Assembly (NCBI GenBank): GCA_002448445.1
Contig: DJYC01000111.1
Coordinates: forward strand, 1-14,980
Direction of reading: 5' to 3'
Origin: Treponema sp. UBA6988
GTDB taxonomy: Bacteria > Spirochaetota > Spirochaetia > Treponematales > Treponemataceae
DNA length: 14,980 nucleotides
Made by a program: the position numbers and the translations under genes. This document shows positions 6,620 to 12,932 of this stretch, piece by piece. Numbering within the stretch: the stretch's first letter is position 1; every line of letters begins with the position of its first letter. Under the pieces are notes generated by a model. That model was not told where the DNA came from. It searched no databases and worked only from the letters and a program-made list of their open reading frames with translations.

Positions 6620-6931
6620 ATGTGCAGGGAATCAATTTACAATGCGCGCAATAATTTTTCTTCCTTAATAAAGCTTGCGGAAGGCGGGGAACCGGTTGAA
6701 CTTACCAGACACGACAAGCCGGTTGCTGTACTTATAAGCTGGGAAGAATACGAGGCAATAAAGCCCAAGAAGAGTTTTTATGAGCGCTGGCTTGAAATCC
6801 GCGAAAAATATGCTGATGTGCTTGCAGAAATGGAAGCTGAAGATGACAACGAAGGCATTCCCATTCCACCGGATGAATACCCCGATGAAGCATACTACAA
6901 AAAAATCGATTCTATCTGGAGCGAAGTATGA
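6620..6931 (+). CDS. Phd/YefM-family antitoxin
   Basis: A 103-residue antitoxin of a type II toxin-antitoxin pair. Residues 1-50 match the Phd/YefM DNA-binding fold: SIYNARNNFSSLIKLAEGGE, then PVELTRHDKPVAVLISWEEY. The acidic C-terminal half (DVLAEMEAEDDNEGIPIPPD and beyond) should wrap the toxin and block its active site. The start at 6620 is set by AAGGAGG (6608-6614) five bases upstream; a GTG at 6614 lies inside that Shine-Dalgarno sequence and is rejected. The stop overlaps the toxin start as ATGA, so the two are co-translated. It probably represses its own promoter through the paired TAGCCA repeats. Confidence 0.88.
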   Translation: MCRESIYNARNNFSSLIKLAEGGEPVELTRHDKPVAVLISWEEYEAIKPKKSFYERWLEIREKYADVLAEMEAEDDNEGIPIPPDEYPDEAYYKKIDSIWSEV

Positions 6932-7353
6932 AGCCAGTCTATCTGCTTGACACGAATGTAATTTCAGAATTTGCAAAACAAAAACCAAATCTGAAATTGA
7001 TAAAGAAAATTCTCAACCACGGCAACCTGTGCGCCATCTCTTCCACAGTCTGGCAAGAAAGTATCTATGGCTACCAGAGGATGCCGGAAGGAAGAAAAAA
7101 GCAGCTCGTTGGAGACACCATGCAGAGCATAAAGGATTCCTACGAAATAATTCCTTACGACAGCTTTGCATCGGAAATCTGCGGCGAACTCCGTGCCCGC
7201 TGTGAAGAAAAAGGCAAAACACTACCCTTTGACGACTCACAGATTGCCGCTACCGCAATAGCAAACGGAATGGTTTTAATAACCCACAACACGGAAGACT
7301 TTGCCACTTTGCAGGAAGTCAGCATGCTAAAGGTTGAAGACTGGTGGGAATAA
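6928..7353 (+). CDS. vapC: PIN-domain (VapC-family) toxin
   Basis: A 141-residue PIN-domain ribonuclease, the toxin of the pair. It should cleave RNA using Mg2+ or Mn2+ when freed from the antitoxin. The acidic residues expected of the family are all present: Asp8 in LLDTNVISE, Glu44 in WQES, Asp102/Asp103 in PFDDSQIAATA, and Asp124 in THNTEDF, so it looks active. The closing EDWWE is typical of PIN toxins. It overlaps the antitoxin by four bases and has no strong ribosome-binding site of its own, which keeps toxin output tied to antitoxin translation. The pairing of a Phd-type antitoxin with a PIN toxin is common in VapBC-like loci. The RNA target (tRNA or other) cannot be read from the sequence. 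Confidence 0.92.
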   Translation: MKPVYLLDTNVISEFAKQKPNLKLIKKILNHGNLCAISSTVWQESIYGYQRMPEGRKKQLVGDTMQSIKDSYEIIPYDSFASEICGELRARCEEKGKTLPFDDSQIAATAIANGMVLITHNTEDFATLQEVSMLKVEDWWE

Positions 7354-7386
7354 GCCGGCGGAAATGGCTGTTACAAACAAGTGCCT

Positions 7387-8868
7387 CTAGCCCCTTTCCT
7401 CAAGCTCACGTAGCTTCTGCGCGTCTAGCTTTATGTGAAGGTTCTTTTCCTGAGTGGGAATAACAAGCCCCTTGGGACCGTTCTTTGCACGCCTAAGATA
7501 TTTTACCTGGGTGTAGTAAAGGTCTGCCTCCGCGTTCTTGCGTGCCTTTGAATGGTAAACCGCAAGGTTACCAGCGTAAAGCAGAGTTTCCAGAGGAACT
7601 GTCTTGTTTTTCTGAGCCTTTATAAAGACATATCCGCCTGCATAGTCGCGGGTGTGAAGCCACATGTCCGCCCCCTTCACGTAATGGCGCAAAAGGTCAT
7701 CGTTTTCAGAAGCGGTTCTTCCAACAATAATTGTCCAGCCGTCAATCTCGTAGTGCAGCCCCGGATGCGGCTTTTCCTTAGTCTGTGCGGGGGCTGTGTC
7801 CCTGCGGAGCATCTGCTCAATTTTGATTACGCTCTTTTCTTCCAGAAGCGCCTTGTATTCAGCCTCCAGCTTGGCTAGGTTCTTTCGCGAAAGCTCTATG
7901 TCGTGGGCAAGTGCCTCCTGTCCGCTAACAGCCTTTTTGTACTGTGAATAGTAAACCTGGGCATTCTGCTGCGGAGAAAGCTTGGGGTCAAGGCGGATGT
8001 GAACCTGCTGGCCGCTATCATAATCCGTGCAGTCCAGACTAGAACCATTGGCCTCTTGTGCATAGGCAAGAATCAGGTCCCCGGTGTGCTTTAGTTTTTC
8101 CGCCCCCGCAAAGTCATTCTGCTTCTGCAAAAGCTTTTCTAGCGCCTGCTCCATCCTGCTCTTTTTGGAATTGAACCATTTTTCCGCCTGGGAAAGAAGA
8201 TTATCGCGGGAAAGGGACGATGAATATTCAGAATAAAAAAGGTCAACCTTCTTGTTAAAAGAAAGGGAATCAAAATCACCGTCTTGGCCAAGCACCTTGC
8301 GGCCGTTAAGCATACCCCCATTCTGTTCAATGGCATCCTTAAGCTCATCAAAAGTCCTTAGCGGGAACCTCTGCAAAGCGGCAGATTTTTCATCTGGTGA
8401 AGGTTCCTTTTCTTCCATAATAAAAGTTCCGCCAGAAACCTCCCCCTTCTTGGGGCGGCGGTACATACAGTCAAGAATGTTGCCAGATTCATCCGTAACA
8501 ATAACGTTTGCAGCCCCGGACCAAAGGCGAATGTAAATAAAATACTTCTGCTGCCAGGTGGAAACATCCATTTTTATCACCCTGTCAAGGCCAATCTGAA
8601 CGCAGCTGTTTATCCTCATGCCCTGAACATGGCTCTTAAGGAATTCGTTAAAGCGCAGGGGCTTTGGGTTCTTGGGAATCTTCCCCCAAGTTTCGTTTAT
8701 GCGGCAGGCACCGGCACAAGTGCAAATGAGAATAGTCCGCAACGAACCATGCTTTATAACGCGGAAGGTAAGCGTATCGTAGCCCGGCTGGACAATCTCC
8801 TGAATAAAAGTATCCGCCAGGTCCAGCTCAGAAAGCACTTGGTTTATTTCGTTACAGTTTAAAGACAT
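7387..8868 (-). CDS. rqcH: NFACT / RqcH-family ribosome quality-control protein
   Basis: A 493-residue NFACT-family protein (also annotated as fibronectin-binding A). Bacterial RqcH binds the stalled 50S-peptidyl-tRNA complex and recruits alanyl-tRNA to add C-terminal alanine tails. The NFACT-N domain spans about 1-240; GLDRVIKM holds Asp95-Arg96, matching the Asp-Arg pair needed for tail synthesis in characterised homologues. A coiled-coil region follows, with the family word NAQVYYSQYKKA near 312-323 in its middle. NFACT-R lies at about 375-480 (IIVGRTASENDDLL, then MWLHTRDYAGGYVFI). It is shorter than the roughly 570 residues of Bacillus RqcH. The start lies three bases after the stop of the upstream signalling gene, with AGGT as a weak ribosome-binding site inside that gene's end, so they form one operon. 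Confidence 0.88.
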   Translation of the reverse strand: MSLNCNEINQVLSELDLADTFIQEIVQPGYDTLTFRVIKHGSLRTILICTCAGACRINETWGKIPKNPKPLRFNEFLKSHVQGMRINSCVQIGLDRVIKMDVSTWQQKYFIYIRLWSGAANVIVTDESGNILDCMYRRPKKGEVSGGTFIMEEKEPSPDEKSAALQRFPLRTFDELKDAIEQNGGMLNGRKVLGQDGDFDSLSFNKKVDLFYSEYSSSLSRDNLLSQAEKWFNSKKSRMEQALEKLLQKQNDFAGAEKLKHTGDLILAYAQEANGSSLDCTDYDSGQQVHIRLDPKLSPQQNAQVYYSQYKKAVSGQEALAHDIELSRKNLAKLEAEYKALLEEKSVIKIEQMLRRDTAPAQTKEKPHPGLHYEIDGWTIIVGRTASENDDLLRHYVKGADMWLHTRDYAGGYVFIKAQKNKTVPLETLLYAGNLAVYHSKARKNAEADLYYTQVKYLRRAKNGPKGLVIPTQEKNLHIKLDAQKLRELEERG

Positions 8869-8871
8869 ATC

Positions 8872-10380
8872 TTACCTAGAAACCTTACGCTGAACCGGAC
8901 GTGCAGCAGCAAGTCTCGAAGCGGCAGGCCTGGAAGCAGTTGGTCTAGAAGCAGTTGGTCTAGAAGCAGTTGGTCTAGAAGCAGCGGGTCTAACCGGTGA
9001 CTTTGCCTGTCTAACCGCTTTAGCCCCACCTCTGGAAGCAAGCTTAGAAGCAGTCCTTAAAGCAGCAGAAGACTTAGCCGAAGTGCGGACGGCAGACTTA
9101 CCCAAATTCTTTGCCTTAATCGTAGCACTGGTCTGGTTAACAAGGCGCTGGGCAAGAACCTTACTAAGGAAAATGCCGTAGTGGGGATTCTTTCTGATAA
9201 GCGAAAGAAAGGCAGACTTTGGCACCTTGATTACACGGCAGCTTCCAACAGAAACAACCGTTGCAGTACGGCGGTCGTTCAAAAGGAAGGCCATCTCGCC
9301 AATGAACATGTCGTTTGGAGTAAGAACGTTAACAAGCTTCTTCTTTACGTAAACGGCAAAGCGCCCGCTAACAATAAAGAAAAGGTCGTTGGACATCTCG
9401 TTCTCGCGGCAGACAACTTCCTTGTTCTTGTATTCAATCGTGTCAAAAGGCTTCATTATGCCCGGAATAGTGTTAACCGCATTCACCTTGTTGGCAATAG
9501 TAAAAGTAACCTGATTGCCCCTCTCGTTGTAGGTAAGCTTCTTAACGCACTGCTTGCTAAGCGAAATACCGCGCCCGTGGGTGTCAAAATTGTTCTTTTT
9601 ATTCATTATGGCACGCCAGTCAAAGCCTTCACCCTCATCCTTTATGCGGAAAGCAGAAACAGTCTTTCCGATTGCGTAGGAAATATGGATTTTGCGGTCA
9701 CAATAGCGGGGGTCAACTCGCCTCTCGGAAATAAGCTCCAGCATGTCCCGCCCCTTCATAAGCCAGTCGGTCTTCTCCTGGTAGGTAATGTTAAGGTTCC
9801 CGTGCTCCAGGGCATTGGTAAGCATTTCCATAAAAGTTATGTGGAGTGCATAGCGGTCGTCATCAGAAATACGGTTGGTGTTATAAAGATAGCTAACAAG
9901 AAAGTTCGTGTAAAAGCGGATGTCCATGGGGTCGTTGTTGCAAAGAAAAAGCCCGGATTCCTGGCCGCCAATAATGTCCTGCATGCCGCGGGTATACAAA
10001 AACTGCTGGTTCTGGTACAAAATGCGGAGGATTCTGCTAAAATGCCTCTCAAAGTCGTCCAGCTTCTGAACCGTAAGCATGTTGTTGTCCTTAAGCTCCT
10101 CCAGCTGCTGAACCTGCTCCGCGTCGCGCGCAACCGCAATAATACCGCCGTAGTGCAGCCAAGCATCCGAGTTAATCGTCTCCAGAATCTTGGCGCAGTC
10201 AATGTTCTTGGAAGTATAATCCAGAACCTTGATTTCGGGCATCTCGTAATTAATGTAGCTAACGGCACTCTCTGTAGAACCAAAAATCTCGGAATTAAAG
10301 AAAGCCGAATACAGCTCGCAAGACTTCTGCACGGTATCAATAACCCTCTGGTTCGTAGAAAAAGTAACTATCTTCTTCAT
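8872..10380 (-). CDS. Receiver-like / HATPase / cNMP-binding signalling protein with basic tail
   Basis: A 502-residue cytoplasmic multi-domain protein. Residues 1-115 look like a degenerate response-regulator receiver: KKIVTFSTN lacks the usual acidic pair, with Asp54 as a possible relic. Residues 150-300 form an RsbW-like histidine-kinase ATPase fold, with an N box FMEMLTNALEHGN (183-195), G1 DEGEGFD (248-254) and G2 HGRGISLS (268-275). Residues 315-415 are a cyclic-nucleotide-binding domain; its phosphate cassette FIGEMAFLLNDRRTATVV (359-376) keeps the Glu and Arg used to grip cAMP or cGMP. From about 420 the tail is Lys/Arg/Ala/Ser/Pro-rich, like histone H1, ending in ASRPT repeats encoded by a 15-bp tandem array. 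A frame opens at 10404, but the ATG at 10380 fits the promoter and receiver start. It is first in an operon with the NFACT gene. Confidence 0.85.
   Translation of the reverse strand: MKKIVTFSTNQRVIDTVQKSCELYSAFFNSEIFGSTESAVSYINYEMPEIKVLDYTSKNIDCAKILETINSDAWLHYGGIIAVARDAEQVQQLEELKDNNMLTVQKLDDFERHFSRILRILYQNQQFLYTRGMQDIIGGQESGLFLCNNDPMDIRFYTNFLVSYLYNTNRISDDDRYALHITFMEMLTNALEHGNLNITYQEKTDWLMKGRDMLELISERRVDPRYCDRKIHISYAIGKTVSAFRIKDEGEGFDWRAIMNKKNNFDTHGRGISLSKQCVKKLTYNERGNQVTFTIANKVNAVNTIPGIMKPFDTIEYKNKEVVCRENEMSNDLFFIVSGRFAVYVKKKLVNVLTPNDMFIGEMAFLLNDRRTATVVSVGSCRVIKVPKSAFLSLIRKNPHYGIFLSKVLAQRLVNQTSATIKAKNLGKSAVRTSAKSSAALRTASKLASRGGAKAVRQAKSPVRPAASRPTASRPTASRPTASRPAASRLAAARPVQRKVSR
8918..8992. repeat. 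15-bp tandem repeat encoding ASRPT units
   Basis: Five consecutive 15-bp units lie here. Three are identical, GAAGCAGTTGGTCTA (8933-8947, 8948-8962, 8963-8977), with diverged copies on each side. Because 15 is a multiple of 3, changes in copy number would lengthen or shorten the basic tail without breaking the frame. Confidence 0.85.
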
Positions 10381-10387
10381 ATATAAA

Positions 10388-10396
10388 AGTATAACA
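10388..10396 (-). promoter_or_regulatory. Extended -10 promoter of the signalling-NFACT operon
   Basis: On the minus strand TG-T-TATACT (10396-10388) is a good extended -10 element. The ATG at 10380 follows seven bases later, so the transcript would begin at or within a base of the start codon. No Shine-Dalgarno sequence and no clear -35 box are present. Confidence 0.55.
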
Positions 10397-10416
10397 TTCC
10401 GCACTCATAAATTCTA

Positions 10417-10554
10417 CTACTCAACCCAAAGTTTAAAACCTTCAATCCGTAAACTTCCTGTCCATCCAAGTTCCCAATCCATTTTCTTCTGAATTTGGAC
10501 GGAACCTTTATCCGCTCTACCATCCATTCCTTGGCTAAAATCGGCACTTGCCAT
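10417..10554 (-). pseudogene. 45-codon ORF or gene remnant
   Basis: The minus strand from ATG at 10554 to TAG at 10417 encodes MASADFSQGMDGRADKGS, then VQIQKKMDWELGWTGSLR and IEGFKLWVE. The composition (Trp-rich end, alternating strands) looks like a real protein C-terminus rather than random frame. CAGG sits about eight bases before the ATG. Its first codons lie inside the repeat arm at 10547-10561, so it is more likely the end of a gene cut by repeat insertion than an intact small gene. Confidence 0.3.
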
Positions 10555-10775
10555 TTTTTACCTGCAAACAAGCAGCACCATGGAGGGTGCGTCACATCTT
10601 AGCAGAAAAATTTCGCAGGTCTTCGGCAGAAGACCTGTAAGTAAAAAATGGCAAGGAGGCCATTTTTTACGGGCTTTCCGGGGTTCCGCCCTCCGGCTCC
10701 ATTGCTCCGCAACGCGCTACGCGCGCCCCTCCAATCCCGCGTAGGATTGCCACAGAAAAATCCCTCCCTGCCCCC
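10547..10775 (+). repeat. Cruciform-forming repeat block with switching arms
   Basis: CTTGCCATTTTTTAC (10547-10561) is fully complementary to GTAAAAAATGGCAAG (10641-10655). The latter can instead pair with GCCATTTTTTAC at 10659-10670. Nested inside are GCACC/GGTGC and a 9-bp hairpin CAGGTCTTC-GGCA-GAAGACCTG (10616-10637). The block continues as the head module (GGGTTCCGC, CTCCATTGC, GCAACG, CCCTCCAATC, GCGTAGG) seen also at 14658 and, inverted, at 6334. Confidence 0.7.
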
Positions 10776-10784
10776 CACACTGTC

Positions 10785-11155
10785 ATTGCCGCACTTGATG
10801 CGGCAATCCACACAAACAAATCTCCGTGTTGACAACCCGCCCTCCTTGGCTCGACATTTCTTGGCAAGAAAGAAACACGTTCCCTGAACTTGTCGAAAGG
10901 AGCATTCAGCAAGAAGATTATTTGTTAAACAGAGGGGTTCTTAGGCATATCGCGATACGTTGAGCGATATGGCCCCTAAGCCGTGCCTGCCCCGGAAAAA
11001 TCCTTCCATGGATTTTTCCGGGGATCGGAGATTTGCAAAGCAAATCTCCGCGCTGCTAACCCGCCCTCCATGGCTCGACATTACTTGGCAAGAAAGAAAC
11101 AACGCCTCTGAACCTGTTAAAGAGAGCATTCTCAAAAAAACAAACCTGTAAAAGT
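10785..11155 (+). repeat. Mosaic intergenic repeat block
   Basis: The modules follow the same order as 2945-3272: the TGCCGCA/TGCGGCA hairpin; CCGCCCTCC with TTGGCAAGAAAG; a CCTGAACTTGTCGAAAGG word; the CATATCGC hairpin (starting about 10932); a 14-bp perfect hairpin (10990-11003 with 11010-11023); and a 10-bp perfect hairpin GGAGATTTGC/GCAAATCTCC (11027-11036 with 11040-11049). A second conserved stretch and tail end at 11155. No gene is supported. Confidence 0.75.
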
Positions 11156-11290
11156 TGGGGTTCTTAGGGGACCCCCTAAGCCGTGCCCAAAGAAAGGGGG
11201 AGGTTTGGAGGGGGAAAACCTGCGGGCTTCGGACTCCGAGCTGGTTTTCCCCCTCCAAATTCCGGGGTCCAAGGGCCCACCCTTGAAAAA
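11156..11290 (+). repeat. Structured intergenic repeat, full copy 3
   Basis: Hairpin I is CTTAGGGG-AC-CCCCTAAG (11163-11180). Hairpin II is a 17-bp perfect stem (11204-11220 with 11243-11259). Hairpin III is CAAGGG-CCCA-CCCTTG, followed by A residues. The orientation is the same as copies 1 and 2, upstream of a plus-strand gene. Confidence 0.8.
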
Positions 11291-11330
11291 AATAAATTTT
11301 TTATGCAAAAAATCCCCTTCCCCTCTAACA

Positions 11331-11336
11331 TAAAAT
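11331..11336 (+). promoter_or_regulatory. Candidate -10 box directly before the CBM48-like gene
   Basis: TAAAAT (11331-11336) ends six bases before the ATG at 11343, so the predicted +1 coincides with the start codon. There is no Shine-Dalgarno sequence before that ATG and no recognisable -35 box. Confidence 0.35.
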
Positions 11337-11342
11337 TAAAAA

Positions 11343-12128
11343 ATGACCGATAATCGAAGTATGAATAAGAATAGTTTTTTTAGGCCTATATTATTTTTAT
11401 TTACAATTACCCTACTCTCAGCTTCACAGCTTTTCGCAGCAGAATCCTCTGTACCCTTAAGGCCTTATATTGCCCCAAAAGATGACCAGGATGCTGAATT
11501 TGCCAACATCGTGGCAAAACTGGACACAGTTCAGGCCCCCTTCATCCAGGGACAAAACCTCGTTTTTACCGCAAAAAACAACGCCCGCCACATCGGAATC
11601 GCCTTTGAGCACGAAGAATATAAAACCATACATTCCTTCAAGATACGCAACATCTACGACGCAGACTACAAAGTTCAGGAATCACTCCAGTTCTTCATCA
11701 TAAAGCTGCCAAAAGACGTCCAGGTAGTACGCTACCGCCTCATAATCGACGGACTCTGGACAACCGACCCCTACAACAGCAACAAAACATACAGCGACAA
11801 GTGCGGTGTCCTCGTCTCCCAGGTAGACGCAAACCGCAGCATCCCCTTCGTAACCGAACAAAAAAAAGACGGCCGCGTCCACTTTGTCTACAAAGGAACA
11901 AAAGGCCAGCAAATCCGCCTTGGCGGTTCATTCACCAACTGGGACAGCTGGATCTACACCATGCGCGAAACAACCCCCGGCATCTACGAATTTGACCTTC
12001 CCCTCCCCCCTGGAACCTACCAGTACGCCTTCTACAACGGCATGAACACCATCGTAGACCGCACAAACCCAATCCGCTGCTACGCCCCAGACGGCAAACA
12101 GGCCTCACAGATTACGGTAGTCCGCTAA
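11343..12128 (+). CDS. Secreted protein with glycogen-binding (CBM48-like) domain
   Basis: A 261-residue exported protein. The signal peptide covers residues 1-32 (basic start, core PILFLFTITLLSASQLFA, cut before AES). Residues about 177-257 match the early-set CBM48/AMPK glycogen-binding fold: IRLGGSFTNWDSW (191-203) followed by LPLPPGTYQYAFYNG (219-233) and VDRTNP (238-243). The conserved GSFxxW and PPGxYxYxF words are both present. The earlier part has a similar but weaker pattern (VRYRLIIDGLWTTDPYN at 129-145), so it probably holds a second, diverged domain of the same type. No catalytic domain is present; it likely binds an alpha-glucan or acts as a periplasmic structural protein. A second in-frame ATG at 11361 also fits the signal peptide; the first is preferred for its placement after a -10 box. 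Confidence 0.85.
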   Translation: MTDNRSMNKNSFFRPILFLFTITLLSASQLFAAESSVPLRPYIAPKDDQDAEFANIVAKLDTVQAPFIQGQNLVFTAKNNARHIGIAFEHEEYKTIHSFKIRNIYDADYKVQESLQFFIIKLPKDVQVVRYRLIIDGLWTTDPYNSNKTYSDKCGVLVSQVDANRSIPFVTEQKKDGRVHFVYKGTKGQQIRLGGSFTNWDSWIYTMRETTPGIYEFDLPLPPGTYQYAFYNGMNTIVDRTNPIRCYAPDGKQASQITVVR

Positions 12129-12157
12129 GAAAAATCCCTCTGAAAAAAAGCTCCCAC

Positions 12158-12187
12158 TTGCATCCCCGCTCCAGTTTATTGTAATAT
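12158..12187 (+). promoter_or_regulatory. Promoter of the DUF1361 gene, leaderless
   Basis: TTGCAT (12158-12163), 18 bases, then TAATAT (12182-12187), ending six bases before the ATG at 12194. The bases before the ATG are a run of T with no Shine-Dalgarno sequence. Confidence 0.45.
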
Positions 12188-12193
12188 TTTTTC

Positions 12194-12865
12194 ATGAAGT
12201 CATATTTTAAGGAACTGTTCAGTCACAAAAGCACCTGGATTCTGCTTGCCATATCCCTTTTTTCTATAGCTCTTTCCATTTGCCGCAGGATTATAACGGG
12301 CTACACGCTCTACACTTTTATGATTTGGAACCTCTTTTTGGCCTTTATTCCCTGGTTTGCATCTTCAATCATCTATATTAAGGACATAAAAAGACCCCTT
12401 CCCCTTCTTTTGCTCACCTTGGTCTGGCTGCCATTTTTCCCCAACGCGCCCTACATACTAACCGACCTGCTGCACCTTGGAAACAGGAACTGGCGCTCCG
12501 CCCCCACCTGGTTCGACCTGATTATGCTTCTTAGCTACGCCCTTGCGGGTTTAACATACGGCTTTGTTAGCCTTCAGATGATGGAAGAAAAAATAATAAG
12601 GGCAAAGCTAAAGTGCAAGTTTGCGCCGGTAGTAAGCATAGTCCTCATCTACATTTCTGCCTTTGGGGTATATATTGGCCGCTTCCTAAGGTGGAATTCC
12701 TGGGACATAGTTGGAAACCCCTCTTCCCTTGCCCAAGACATTCTTAGCCGCTTTCTCTCGCCAGCCCAGCATCCCCGCACATGGGCATTCACCCTGCTCT
12801 TCGGCACCCTGCTCAACATAACCTACCCCATCTTCAAGCAGGACGACCTAAAACTTACAACCTAA
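12194..12865 (+). CDS. DUF1361 family integral membrane protein
   Basis: A 223-residue inner-membrane protein of the DUF1361 family, whose function is unknown. About six hydrophobic segments can be seen, for example at 15-33, 40-62, 68-84, 105-127, 143-163 and 197-213. The family landmarks are present: IWNLFLAFIPW (44-54), PFFPNAPYILTDLLHL (80-95) and GRFLRWNSWD (162-171). The length is normal for the family. It sits between the CBM48-like gene and the SulP transporter on the same strand, but has its own likely promoter, and the SulP gene another, so an operon is not certain. The start has no ribosome-binding site. Confidence 0.88.
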   Translation: MKSYFKELFSHKSTWILLAISLFSIALSICRRIITGYTLYTFMIWNLFLAFIPWFASSIIYIKDIKRPLPLLLLTLVWLPFFPNAPYILTDLLHLGNRNWRSAPTWFDLIMLLSYALAGLTYGFVSLQMMEEKIIRAKLKCKFAPVVSIVLIYISAFGVYIGRFLRWNSWDIVGNPSSLAQDILSRFLSPAQHPRTWAFTLLFGTLLNITYPIFKQDDLKLTT

Positions 12866-12875
12866 AGCTCTCCCC

Positions 12876-12904
12876 TTGCATAAAAGCAAAAAAATCACCA
12901 GAAT
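12876..12904 (+). promoter_or_regulatory. Candidate promoter of the SulP gene
   Basis: TTGCAT (12876-12881), 17 bases, then CAGAAT (12899-12904). Transcription from about 12911 would give a 22-nt leader carrying AGGAA (12922-12926), six bases before the ATG at 12933. The -10 match is weak. Confidence 0.35.
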
Positions 12905-12932
12905 AAGTAATCTTTTTTTACAGGAATTCAAA

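Noticed and set aside
9181..10386. A 401-codon open frame antisense to the signalling gene
   Set aside because: It mirrors the opposite strand of a gene with clear ATPase and cNMP motifs. Its translation has no recognisable domain, and its openness follows from codon bias of the real gene.
10599..11258. Several 60-105 codon frames within the repeat block on both strands
   Set aside because: They run through hairpin arms repeated elsewhere in the window, lack ribosome-binding sites and show no protein-like pattern.
12876..12932. Upstream TTG start for the SulP transporter
   Set aside because: It coincides with the candidate -35 box, has no ribosome-binding site, and adds 19 residues ahead of a normal family N-terminus.
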